From the NCBI GenBank assembly GCA_005884465.1, contig VAZH01000161.1, positions 1 to 14,143 of the forward strand: 14,143 nucleotides of DNA, given 5' to 3'. This document shows positions 1-8,700 of the stretch, piece by piece (the first letter of the stretch is position 1; the number at the start of each line of letters is the position of its first letter). Source of the DNA: Alphaproteobacteria bacterium (GTDB taxonomy: Bacteria > Pseudomonadota > Alphaproteobacteria > Rhizobiales > Xanthobacteraceae). The position numbers were made by a program, and so were the translations under genes. The notes below the pieces were generated by a model. It had not been told where the DNA came from. It searched no databases and saw nothing but the letters and a program-made list of their open reading frames with translations.

Positions 1-1815
1 ATAGGCATTGTAATTGCCGTCCGAGGCGCCTTCGTTCAGATCGAAATATTCCCGCGCGGCGTCGAGCGTTGCCATCGGCGCCAGCGGGCGGATCGCCTCA
101 CGGTATTTTACGCGCTCGTTGAGCCGTTCTCGCGCTTCGGGATCACAGGGGTTTGCAAAGATAGAGCGATGGCCAAGCGCCCGCGGCCCGGTTTCGGCCG
201 CCCCCTGATACAGCGCGATGACGCCGTTTTGCGCCACCATGAACGCCATCAAGTCGGCGATGGCGTCGCGGCCATCGGGCGTGGATATATCCCCGATCCG
301 GGTTGAGGCGATGTCGTCGGCTTCAAGCGCGATCGCGATATCCTCGTGCGTGGGCGGCAAACCGCAGTAGAACGCGTGCGTCATCGGAGCGCCGCGCGGC
401 GCGCCGGCCAGATGCGCTAGCAGCCAGGCGGCGCCGATGGGGACGCCGGGATCGCTGGGCGTCGGCGGCACCCACAGATGCAGGCGCGCTTTTCGATTCT
501 GGAAGCTGGAAAACCACGCCTCGTCGAAATGCTCGAGCAGCCGCATGTTGCCGACCGCGTTCAACGCCACGCCGCCTGTAAGCACCAGATGGTTCGCGCC
601 GGTCAAGCGCAAAAGATGATCCACCACATGGATGATGGCGTCCTCGAACACCAGTTGCGTTGCGGCTGCCTTGTCGAGACGATCCTTTGTGTCGGGCCGG
701 TGATGGATGTCCTCGACGCGCAGCACGGCGTCGGGATTCCAGAGTTGATCCGGCCGGAGCGGCTCGCCGAGGATTTCGATCAATGCGGGCTTGTAGGGAT
801 GATCGAAGGGGTCGGAGTACCAGTTGGCCATCGAGCGATTGAGCCTTATTTCGCCACCCTGGCCGAGATGCAAAACCTCCTTCAACCGTGCGTAATAGGG
901 ATTGCTGGCGCGGTTCATGTCGCCCCAGGCGGCGGCGCCCATGTAGCGGCCCTCGCTCGACAGCCAGGTCCAGCCGCCCTGGGTCGACGAGATTGTGCTG
1001 TAGAATGCGCCGAGCGAGTCGAACACGCTGTCATTGCAGTAGAGACGGCGCATCGCGCCATCGCTCGCAACATAGAGCGAGATCGAACCCTGATCGCCAG
1101 TGCCGTCAATCACCGCGATGGCCACGGGTTCATCGCTGTCGGCGAACGGCGAGGCGGCAAACGAAAACCACGCGTGATTGTCGTGGTGCGGCATGCAGAT
1201 CAGGGGTACATGTTCGGGCAGGCCGAGTTGCGTGGCGAGAGTTCGCGGCATGCGCCGCACCTTGTCCAGGCGGCGGAGTTCGATGGCGGGAACGATCGGC
1301 ATCGTCGCGAGCTTAAGACTGCCGGGCGCCTCCTCGATGACCGTTCGTACCATGGTCGCGAGCAGGGCCGGATAATCCCAGGTGGTGACGAAGGCTGCGA
1401 TTTCGCCGACGTCACGTCCCATTTGACGCAGCGTCTCGACCACAGCGTCGATCGATAGCCGTGGGTAGTCGGTCTCGTGCTTGTTGCCGGAAAAACGCTC
1501 TTCCTCGTTATTGACGATGATGCGGGGTCCGGCGTTTTGCGTGACTTCGATCAATGCGATACCGCTGTTGTGCGTGCCCGGCCCAGCCAGGCCGGCGATG
1601 TAGACGCTCTCACCGCGCTGCAATCGATCCCGGATCGACGCAATTTTCCGGCTCGCGAATTCGCTGCCGAGCCGATGGAAACCGCGACGCGCCATCAGCG
1701 GCTCACTGAGCCAGCGCGTGACGCGATGGGCTAGCTTTGCGATCCGGGGATGCCGCGGCCTGATCCGTAGTTTTTGTGTGTCCAAGCCGTTTGCCTCGAA
1801 AGGGTAGAGCGTCAT
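1..1815 (-). CDS. NodU/CmcH-family carbamoyltransferase, C-terminus cut by window edge
   Basis: The frame stays open from ATG at 1815 to the left edge, giving 605 residues with no stop. Family proteins transfer a carbamoyl group from carbamoyl phosphate, via a carbamoyl-adenylate, to a hydroxyl on a sugar or natural product. Motifs seen: THNSG (81-85, the HDSAA-like N-terminal site), NEEERFSGNKH (103-113), HHDNHAW (210-216), AVIDGTGDQG (234-243), GGVALN (414-419) and GPRALGHRSI (543-552), followed by a REAIRPLAPM block (572-581). The order matches a Kae1-like N-terminal domain and the start of the C-terminal carbamoyltransferase domain. About 70 residues precede the point where NodU and TobZ normally begin. 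The ATG is the first possible start after an in-frame TGA four codons upstream; no clear Shine-Dalgarno sequence is visible. The acceptor substrate is unknown, and no nod, antibiotic or sugar gene is visible nearby. Confidence 0.93.
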   Translation of the reverse strand, partial: MTLYPFEANGLDTQKLRIRPRHPRIAKLAHRVTRWLSEPLMARRGFHRLGSEFASRKIASIRDRLQRGESVYIAGLAGPGTHNSGIALIEVTQNAGPRIIVNNEEERFSGNKHETDYPRLSIDAVVETLRQMGRDVGEIAAFVTTWDYPALLATMVRTVIEEAPGSLKLATMPIVPAIELRRLDKVRRMPRTLATQLGLPEHVPLICMPHHDNHAWFSFAASPFADSDEPVAIAVIDGTGDQGSISLYVASDGAMRRLYCNDSVFDSLGAFYSTISSTQGGWTWLSSEGRYMGAAAWGDMNRASNPYYARLKEVLHLGQGGEIRLNRSMANWYSDPFDHPYKPALIEILGEPLRPDQLWNPDAVLRVEDIHHRPDTKDRLDKAAATQLVFEDAIIHVVDHLLRLTGANHLVLTGGVALNAVGNMRLLEHFDEAWFSSFQNRKARLHLWVPPTPSDPGVPIGAAWLLAHLAGAPRGAPMTHAFYCGLPPTHEDIAIALEADDIASTRIGDISTPDGRDAIADLMAFMVAQNGVIALYQGAAETGPRALGHRSIFANPCDPEARERLNERVKYREAIRPLAPMATLDAAREYFDLNEGASDGNYNAY

Positions 1816-1881
1816 CGGAACTGATCATAATTGACGGCGCGCAACAATGCCGTTTCGTGCAGCGGAATAAGCAGATCCTTG

Positions 1882-1895
1882 CAAGCGCGCGCTTG
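1882..1895. promoter_or_regulatory. Perfect 14-bp palindrome in divergent intergenic region (candidate operator)
   Basis: CAAGCGCGCGCTTG equals its own reverse complement. It lies midway between the divergent carbamoyltransferase and binding-protein genes, and its last bases overlap the candidate -35 box of the binding-protein gene. A dimeric regulator site is plausible but inferred. A GC alternation at the centre makes chance palindromy easier. Confidence 0.4.
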
Positions 1896-1920
1896 ACTTC
1901 CGACACTTGACCAAAACAAT
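1893..1920 (+). promoter_or_regulatory. Candidate sigma-70 promoter of the binding-protein gene
   Basis: TTGACT (1893-1898, 5 of 6 to consensus), a 16-nt spacer and AACAAT (1915-1920, 4 of 6). Transcription would begin near 1927, giving a leader of about 15 nt that carries the GGGAG-type ribosome site before ATG 1942. Prediction by eye only. Confidence 0.4.
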
Positions 1921-1941
1921 CTGCCAAGCGGGAGAGAAACG

Positions 1942-3165
1942 ATGCCGGCTCGTATCCGAAGCCTTGTTGCCTTCACGGCATTTGCCGCTGCAGCCATCAG
2001 CGCGAACGCGGAAGATGCGCAAAAGAAATACGATCCGGGCGCAAGCGATACCGAGATCAGAATCGGCAATATCATGCCCTATAGCGGTCCGGCATCCGCC
2101 TATGGCGTGATCGGGAAGGTCGAGGCGGCCTATTTCAACAAGATCAACGCCGAAGGCGGCATCAACGGCCGCAAGATCAACTTCATCAGCTATGACGATG
2201 GTTTCAGTCCGCCGAAAGCGGTTGAGCAGGCGCGCAAGCTGGTGGAAAGCGACGAGGTGCTGCTCATCTTCCAGTCGCTCGGCACCCAATCCAATTCGGC
2301 CATCCAGAAATACATGAACGCCAAGAAAGTGCCGCAGCTCTTTGTCGCGACCGGCGCCACCAAATGGGGAGATCCGGAGAATTTTCCGTGGACCATGGGC
2401 TGGCAGCCCAATTACCAGAGCGAGGGGCGCATCTACGCAAAATACATCCTGAAGAACTATCCCAACGGAAAGATTGCGGCGCTTTGGCAGAACGACGACG
2501 CCGGCAAGGACCAGATGAAGGGGTTACGTGACGGGCTCGGCGACAAGGCCGGCATGATCATCGCCGACAAATCCTATGAGGTCGGCGATCCCACCGTCGA
2601 TTCGCAGATCGTCGCGCTGAAAGACTCCGGCGCCGATATCTTCATGACCTGGGCGGCGCCGAAGGGGGCGGCGCAGGCGATCCGAAAGGTCGGCGAACTC
2701 GGCTGGAAGCCGGTGTATTTTCTCGGAAACGTCTCGACATCGGTAGCGACGGTTCTCAAGCCGGCCGGCCTCGAGAACGCCAAAGGCATCATCTCGACCG
2801 CCTACTTGAAGGATCCGACCGACCCGATATGGAAGGACGACCCGGGGATCAAGGCGTGGCTGGCCTTCATGGACAAGTATTTCCCGGATGGAGACAAGAC
2901 CAACAACAACAATGTCTATGGCTATGCCACGGCGCAGACCATGGTCCAGGTTCTAAAGCAGTGCGGGGGCGATCTCACGCGGGAGAACGTGATGAAGCAA
3001 GCCGCGAACCTGAAGAATTTCTCCAGCGACGTGCTGTTGCCCGGTATCAAGATCAACACCGGCGCCAAGGACTTTTTCCCGATCGAGCAGATGCAGTTGA
3101 TGAAGTTCGATGGCGAAAGCTGGCGCTTGTTTGGCGAGCTCATCGACGGCGAGGTCGGCCACTAG
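1942..3165 (+). CDS. Branched-chain-amino-acid-type ABC transporter substrate-binding protein (LivK/Peripla_BP_6 family)
   Basis: 407 residues. A Sec signal peptide (basic start, hydrophobic run at 8-22, likely cleavage after ANA at 23) directs it to the periplasm. The mature part begins with the typical IRIGNIMPYSGP (39-50), then the ligand-site region FQSLGTQSNSA (110-120) and VATGAT (135-140). Length and order match type I periplasmic binding proteins that feed LivHMGF-type importers. Ligands in this family include leucine-type amino acids, amides and, in relatives of Rhodopseudomonas, aromatic acids; the ligand cannot be read here. ATG 1942 is preceded by GGGAGAG at good spacing. No permease or ATPase gene is visible: the left neighbour is a divergent carbamoyltransferase and the right a convergent peptidase, so it is an orphan subunit in this window. 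Confidence 0.93.
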   Translation: MPARIRSLVAFTAFAAAAISANAEDAQKKYDPGASDTEIRIGNIMPYSGPASAYGVIGKVEAAYFNKINAEGGINGRKINFISYDDGFSPPKAVEQARKLVESDEVLLIFQSLGTQSNSAIQKYMNAKKVPQLFVATGATKWGDPENFPWTMGWQPNYQSEGRIYAKYILKNYPNGKIAALWQNDDAGKDQMKGLRDGLGDKAGMIIADKSYEVGDPTVDSQIVALKDSGADIFMTWAAPKGAAQAIRKVGELGWKPVYFLGNVSTSVATVLKPAGLENAKGIISTAYLKDPTDPIWKDDPGIKAWLAFMDKYFPDGDKTNNNNVYGYATAQTMVQVLKQCGGDLTRENVMKQAANLKNFSSDVLLPGIKINTGAKDFFPIEQMQLMKFDGESWRLFGELIDGEVGH

Positions 3166-3171
3166 CCGACC
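3153..3171. terminator. Hairpin over the stop codon between convergent genes (candidate bidirectional terminator)
   Basis: GGTCGGC (3153-3159), loop CACTA, GCCGACC (3165-3171): a perfect 7-bp GC-rich stem. It includes the binding-protein TAG (3163-3165) and ends just before the stop of the convergent M23 gene at 3173. No T-run follows on either strand, so it is not a canonical intrinsic terminator; it may only pause polymerase or protect 3' ends. Confidence 0.4.
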
Positions 3172-3172
3172 A

Positions 3173-4537
3173 TCAGCCGGCGCTCAGGCGCACGCCGGCG
3201 CGCAGGAATTTCTGCGGGTCGACCGCTTCGCCGTCGATCCGGGTTTCGTAGTGCAGATGCGGACCGGTCGATCTGCCGGTCGATCCGACGGCGCCGATCA
3301 CCTGGCCAATTCTGATCTGGTCGCCGACCTTCACGCCAATCTCGGACAGGTGGCCGTAGCGGGTTGACAGACCATTGCCGTGGTCGATTTCCACCATCCG
3401 CCCATAGCCGCCGGTCCAACCCGACGATACCACTTTGCCGTTCGCGGTCGCCCGCACCGGGTCGCCGCTTCCCGCGCGGAAATCGAGACCGGTATGCATC
3501 GCGGGGCGGCCGAGGAACGGATCGTTGCGGATCCCGAAGCCGGAAGTGAATTCGACTTCGCCTATCACCGGCTTGCGATACGGCACTAGTGCTAGCGTCC
3601 GGCTGAGGCGCTCCACCTGGGCGCGGGTGACGTTGATCCGGTAGAGCTGGCGCTCGAAAGCCCCGGCGTTGGGCGAAAGTTTGACCGGAACGTAGGGACC
3701 GCCGATGCCGGAGCGCGGCGTCGCGGCTTGCAATTGCGCCATGTCGAGACCGAGATCTGTAAAGAGACCGCGCATCCGGCGCACGCGCGATTCCATGCTG
3801 TCCTCGACCGAATTTAGCGCCGCGATCTGGCGGCTCTCGACCTTGTCGAGCGAGGTCTGCAGGCGGACGAGAACGTTGTCGACGCCCTGGATCTTGGCGA
3901 ATTGATTCGGTTGGCTATCGCTCACGATGGGGGCTCGCGATTCCAGGCGCGCTTCGCGATCCGGAGGCGCGACGAAAATCACGGTGTCGCTGATCGGCGA
4001 GGGTTTTGGCGTACCCGAAGGCGCCGCATCGGTCGCCGTCGTTCCTCGCGACGGCGTCCTGATCGATCCGGTAACCGACACATCCGGAATCGTGCCCAGC
4101 GCCGTGGCGCGAGATTCCAGCGCGGTCTGGCGGCGCATGATCTGCTCGAGCTTCTGGTCGAACTGTTCCTGGTCGAGCAGCTGGCGGCTGGTGGTCCGAT
4201 CAACCTTGGCGCGGAGTTCGGCAATGCGGTCTTCGTAGGCGTATTGCATCTCCGCCTGGCGTGCGATCAGCCGCGTCAGAACGTCGTCACGGAAGGCGAA
4301 ATAGGTTGCGGTCGCCGCTGACCACATGCCGAGCAGGGTTACCGTGCCGATCACGATCCAGAACGCCACGGGACCAAACCGGACCTGTTTGCCGGCATGC
4401 ACAAGGGTATAGCCGTCTTGCGCGTGCGCTGCGGGCACCGAGGCGCGGCTGGTCGGCGGACGGCGAGTGGGGGTCCTGCCATGCCTATTCGGGTGGTGGT
4501 GGGGGTCCTCGGAATGATGACCGGAACGGTACGACAT
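3173..4537 (-). CDS. Membrane-anchored coiled-coil M23 family metallopeptidase
   Basis: 454 residues. LytM-type zinc endopeptidase, expected to cut peptide cross-links of peptidoglycan in the periplasm. Order: a cytoplasmic His/Pro/Arg-rich head (1-53); one membrane segment (54-82); Gln/Glu/Arg-rich coiled coil (about 86-143); Ser/Thr/Pro-rich linker; second helical segment (about 215-275); M23 domain (about 325-445). The metal and catalytic set looks complete: H348 and D352 in HTGLD, H396 in GHL, and H427 and H429 in HLHYE, so it is probably active and not a degenerate LytM regulator. ATG 4537 has GGGAG five bases upstream; the frame also opens at a TTG at 4579, which lacks comparable support. 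The layout resembles rhizobial M23 proteins of polar growth and division such as RgsM, but orthology is unproven. Confidence 0.92.
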   Translation of the reverse strand: MSYRSGHHSEDPHHHPNRHGRTPTRRPPTSRASVPAAHAQDGYTLVHAGKQVRFGPVAFWIVIGTVTLLGMWSAATATYFAFRDDVLTRLIARQAEMQYAYEDRIAELRAKVDRTTSRQLLDQEQFDQKLEQIMRRQTALESRATALGTIPDVSVTGSIRTPSRGTTATDAAPSGTPKPSPISDTVIFVAPPDREARLESRAPIVSDSQPNQFAKIQGVDNVLVRLQTSLDKVESRQIAALNSVEDSMESRVRRMRGLFTDLGLDMAQLQAATPRSGIGGPYVPVKLSPNAGAFERQLYRINVTRAQVERLSRTLALVPYRKPVIGEVEFTSGFGIRNDPFLGRPAMHTGLDFRAGSGDPVRATANGKVVSSGWTGGYGRMVEIDHGNGLSTRYGHLSEIGVKVGDQIRIGQVIGAVGSTGRSTGPHLHYETRIDGEAVDPQKFLRAGVRLSAG

Positions 4538-4604
4538 CGGCACTCCCGCGCCGGTCGGAAATGAGCTCCGTACGGCCAAATTTGCGGGGTGATTTGACCG
4601 TCAC

Positions 4605-4612
4605 ATGGTTAA
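4605..4612 (-). promoter_or_regulatory. CtrA-like half-site TTAACCAT upstream of the M23 gene
   Basis: On the minus strand TTAACCAT lies about 68 bases before the M23 ATG, in the 99-bp spacer after the peroxiredoxin gene. This octamer is a described CtrA half-site in alphaproteobacteria. A second TTAA at the spacing of the full TTAA-N7-TTAA site is absent, so support is limited. Confidence 0.3.
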
Positions 4613-4636
4613 TTTTCAGCGAATGGAACGGACAAA

Positions 4637-5434
4637 TCACGAGCCCCGCGCCGCTGCAAGCACCTCCTCGGCATGGCCATCGACCTTCACATTGCGCCAG
4701 ATCTTTATGATCCGGCCATCTGCACCGATTAGAACCGTCGTGCGAAGAATGCCTTGGAAGGTCCTGCCATACATGGATTTTTGGCCCCAGGCACCGTAAG
4801 CCTCCAGCATCTCGTGCTTTTCGTCCGAAACAAGAGGTACGGAAAGTTGGTGCTTGTCTCGAAAGGCTTCCTGCGTCCTTGGCGAATCGGCTGAAACGCC
4901 CAGGATCGCGGTCCGGCTTTCAGCGAAGGCGCTCGCCAGCCGCGTGAAATCGATGGCCTCCTTGGTGCAGCCGGGCGTGTCCGCGCGCGGATAGAAAAAC
5001 AGCACGAGCTTTTTCCCGGAGTAGTCGGACAGCGAGACGGTATCGCCGCCGTCGCGGGGAAGGCGGAAGGCGGGCGCGCGTGCCCCCTCAGTTAAAGCTG
5101 GTTTGCCAGCGGCCGGAGCGTCGGCTTTTCCGCCCAACGGTTTTTTCCTCGCAGGCGGATTTCCGGCCTCAGTCTTCGCCGCCGTCGCTTTCGATCGCGC
5201 CGCCGCCCGCGGCGCGACCGCCTTTGAGCTCGACGATTTTAACTGTTTTGATGGGGCCTTATGCGATGCTTTTGGAGAAGCGTTGTGGGGTCGCTTGCCT
5301 GCGTCATTGTCTGACTTGCTCGCTTTCATCAGGCGGATTTTCGGAGGCGGTGTTTTCGCCGACTCCATCGATTGACCGCGGGCCGGCTTGCCGGACGACG
5401 TATGGGGGGATTTCTTGCGCGTTTTCTTGGACAT
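4637..5434 (-). CDS. BCP/PrxQ-type peroxiredoxin with basic N-terminal tail and a single cysteine
   Basis: 265 residues. Thiol peroxidase reducing hydrogen peroxide and organic hydroperoxides. The C-terminal ~150 residues form the AhpC/TSA-type fold: APAFRLP (120-126), LFFYPRADTPGCT (145-157) with peroxidatic C156 and T153, and R231 in the GILRTT strand. The resolving cysteine of E. coli BCP, five residues later, is isoleucine here (I161), and the protein has no other cysteine, so it would work as a 1-Cys enzyme with an external thiol. Residues 1-113 are low-complexity Lys/Ala/Ser/Pro sequence with about 20 Lys against six acidic residues, like histone H1 or AlgP tails. ATG 5434 is chosen for its AAGGAAGG ribosome site. 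The frame is open upstream to 5692; an ATG at 5470 lacks a good site. It is followed, same strand, by the M23 gene after 99 bp, so probably a separate unit. Confidence 0.92.
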   Translation of the reverse strand: MSKKTRKKSPHTSSGKPARGQSMESAKTPPPKIRLMKASKSDNDAGKRPHNASPKASHKAPSKQLKSSSSKAVAPRAAARSKATAAKTEAGNPPARKKPLGGKADAPAAGKPALTEGARAPAFRLPRDGGDTVSLSDYSGKKLVLFFYPRADTPGCTKEAIDFTRLASAFAESRTAILGVSADSPRTQEAFRDKHQLSVPLVSDEKHEMLEAYGAWGQKSMYGRTFQGILRTTVLIGADGRIIKIWRNVKVDGHAEEVLAAARGS

Positions 5435-5726
5435 ACGCCTTCCTTTCGTCGCTTTCGGCGGATCAATCATGGGGTATTGCGGGGTCTTTTCGAAGCGAGC
5501 CGGAACCGAGCCGGCGGCTGGGCAAGTCTGATGGCCTCGGAGTATGGTTACAAGGAATTCGACGCACCACCCGTCCCCTCGTTGAATGCGCTCTTCGGGC
5601 CAGATGACGAGTAACAGTATTAATCGAGGATTGGCAGCGATGCCGACACAGGAGCGCTCGTTACGTCGCGACGAGCTACGCCTTGGCGGCAATCAATCTT
5701 GCAATCAGCGCCAGCACCGAGAGGCA
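5435..5726. other. 292-bp divergent intergenic region between peroxiredoxin and AsmA-like genes
   Basis: It should hold both promoters, but I cannot place a convincing -35/-10 pair. The minus strand carries the AAGGAAGG ribosome site at 5438-5445. On the plus strand GAGGA (5626-5630) stands nine bases before an in-frame ATG at 5640, a rival start for the downstream gene. No tRNA and no clear OxyR-type site is recognised. Confidence 0.6.
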
Positions 5727-8700
5727 ATGGCAAGGAATACGTCGCCCCAGGGGTCTAGTTCGCCCGCTGACGTCCAGCCCTCGCAAAGGGAGGATGCCGC
5801 TTGGCATCAAGACCATGACGAGGCGGCACGCCGTCGCGCGCGCCGGCTGTTGTCGGGCTCGAACTCCACCCTTCATCGGTTCGGCGATCATCTCGGAGCG
5901 CTACGCCAATGGCTCGCCGGTGAACGCTGGGTAAAGCGCCTCGCCGTCGTGATCGCGGTGTTGATGGTGATCTTTGCAAGCTGCTTCGGCGGGCTGTGGT
6001 GGCGGCTCGGCGCCGGTCCGATCAATCTCGAGATGGCCACGCCATGGCTGGCGGCTGCGATCGAGGAGAATATCGGCCACGGCAATACCGTCGAGGTGGG
6101 CGGCACCCAGATCGAGCGTGCCGGCAAAATCCGGATCGCCGTGCGTATCCGCGATATCATCGTCAGGGATCGCGATCACGTCGTCGTCGCGACCGCGCCG
6201 AAAGCCGAGGTGAAACTTTCGGGCACCGCGCTGTTGATGGGGCAACTTCGTGCCGAGAGCCTCAATCTGGTCGATGCCGAACTCGCGGTGCGCATTACGC
6301 CGGATGGCTACGTTACCGTCTCTACCGGTGACACCGAACGACCGCTCGCCACCGGCGTCGCCTCAAAGCGGCAAGCGGGCGGAATGCCGCCCTTAGCTCA
6401 AGGCACCGCAGCGATGCCGGCTCCGGCTGCCCCGCCATCGCCGGGCGCCGCCCAGTCCGGTACCGCGCCAACGACTCCCGGGAGCCGCGATACGACCAGT
6501 GGCCTGCTTGCCGGGCTCGACTGGCTCGACAGCCTGAGCCTGACCGGGCTCGACGGACAAAACCTCAATGAAATCGGCTTGAAGAACGGAAATCTGATCG
6601 TCGACGATCAGCAGCGCGGCAACAAATGGAATTTCGAGAACATCAGCCTCAGTCTTCGCCGGCCGAGTGGCGGCGGGGTGGCGCTGCAGGTAGGCGAAGA
6701 AGGCAGCCATGCCTGGTCGCTCCGCGTCGTGGTCGGACCTCCGGCCAACGGCGTGCGATCGGTCGACATTCGCGCCGACAAGGTCTCGACGACAAATATC
6801 CTGCTGGCGCTGCGACTGAAGGATCTGACCTACAGTGCGGATTTGCCCCTCACCGGCGAGCTCAAAGGCGAACTGGGCCGCGACGGCCTGCCAACCTATT
6901 TCCGGGGCAAGATCAGCGCCGGCGCCGGAACCATCATCGACAGCGATACGCCCGATTATCCGATGGGGATCGATTCGGCGGAAATGAACGTCGAATGGGA
7001 TTCCGGGCGGCGTGTGCTGGTCGCGCCGTTCAAGATCATTTCCGGCTCCAACCGGCTCACGCTGCTCGCTCATCTGGAGCCGCCGAATGATGCCGTTTCG
7101 GATTGGCAGCTCGGTTTGAGTGGCGGCACCGTCGTGCTTGCAGCGATCGACCCCGGGCAGCCGCCGCTGATTTTCAATCGCATCGCCATCGGCGTGCGCT
7201 TCGACACCGACAAGCGCCGCGTGCTGCTCACCCAGGCCGACATCAGCAATGGCGAGATCGGCATCGCCGGAACCGGGAGTGTCGACTATTCGGCGGAGCC
7301 GCGCCTGACGCTCGGTTTCGCCGGAACGCCGATGTCGGCCTCCGCGCTGAAGCGGATGTGGCCGACGCTGATCGTTCCGGAGGTCCGCGAATGGGTCATC
7401 GAGCGGGTCGAACGCGGCTCGCTTCAGCGTATCGAGGTTGGCGTCAACTCGCCGGTTCGAAACCTGTCGCGCCGCGGCCCGCCGATCCCGGATGATGGTC
7501 TCGCGGTCAACATCGTCGCCAATGGCGTGACATTGCACCCGGTGGACGAATTGCCGCTGGTACGCGACGCGGATTTGAAAGCGCGTGTGACCGGCCGCAC
7601 CGCGACGGTGACGATCGGGCAGGCGGCGTCCGATACCCCGGCGGGACGCAAACTCAACATTTCGGATTTTGTGTTCGAGGTGCCGGATATGGCGCCAAAG
7701 CCCGCACCGGCGCGGGTAAAATTCCGGATCGATGGTCCGGTGCCGGCGGCGGCCGAGGTTCTGGCCCTGGATCGTCTCAGCGAATTTTCCGGCACCTTGG
7801 TCGATCCCAATTCGAGCAAGGGAACGGTTTCGGCGGTGGTCACGCTCGGCCTGCCGATCAAGCGCGAACTGACCAAGGCCGACACCACCTATGCCATTAC
7901 AGCCGACCTCGGCGGATTTGCCGCCGATCGCCTGGTGATGAATCAAAAGCTCGAAGCCAACGCGCTGAAAGTCATCGCCAACAATCAGGGCTATCAGGTC
8001 AAGGGCGAGGTCAAGATCAACGGGCAAGCGGCCTCGATGGATTATCGCAAACCGATCGAAGGCGATGCCGATATCAAACTGCAGGCGACGCTCGACGATG
8101 CCAGCCGCGCGCGCTTGGGGCTCGATCTCGGATCTGCGGTCAGCGGGGCTGTTCCGATCAAGCTGGCCGGCAAGATCGGAGGCCCGGATCGCGACAGCCG
8201 CATGGGCATCGATGCCGATCTGACCTCGTTGAAGCTCGACAATATCCTGCCGGGCTGGGTCAAGTTGCCGGGCAAGTCGAGCCGCGCCGTTTTCAACGTG
8301 GTGCAGAAACAGCAATCGACCCGCCTTGAAGACATTGTGATCGACGGCGGCGGCGTTTCGATCAAGGGATCGCTCGAGGTTGATCAGAACGGCGACCTGA
8401 TCAATGCGAACTTCCCGACCTATTCCCCATCGGAAGGCGACAGAACCTCGCTGAAGGCCGAGCGCGGCCCCGATGGGGTCATGAAAGTCACCATGCGCGG
8501 CGATGTGTTCGACGGCCGCGGCTTCATCAAGTCCACCATATCGGGCAAGGAGGCCGACGCCAAAAGCAAAGCCAGGAGCATCGATTTTGACGTGGACATG
8601 AAGCTCGGTGCGGTGGCCGGCTTCTATGGCGAGGCATTGCGCAGCGTCGATTGCAAATTGTCGCGGCGCAACGGGACGATCAGGAGCTTCGCGCTCAGCG

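Noticed and set aside
478..1458. 326-codon open frame on the plus strand
   Set aside because: Antisense to the carbamoyltransferase, whose frame carries all family motifs; no motif in this one.
1816..1881. Promoter of the carbamoyltransferase gene
   Set aside because: I looked for a -35/-10 pair on the minus strand and found only poor matches, so none is annotated.
5531..5614. 27-residue plus-strand ORF (MASEYGYKEFDAPP...) in the peroxiredoxin/AsmA-like spacer
   Set aside because: Acceptable codons but no good ribosome site, and the frame continues upstream antisense to the peroxiredoxin. No known peptide recognised.
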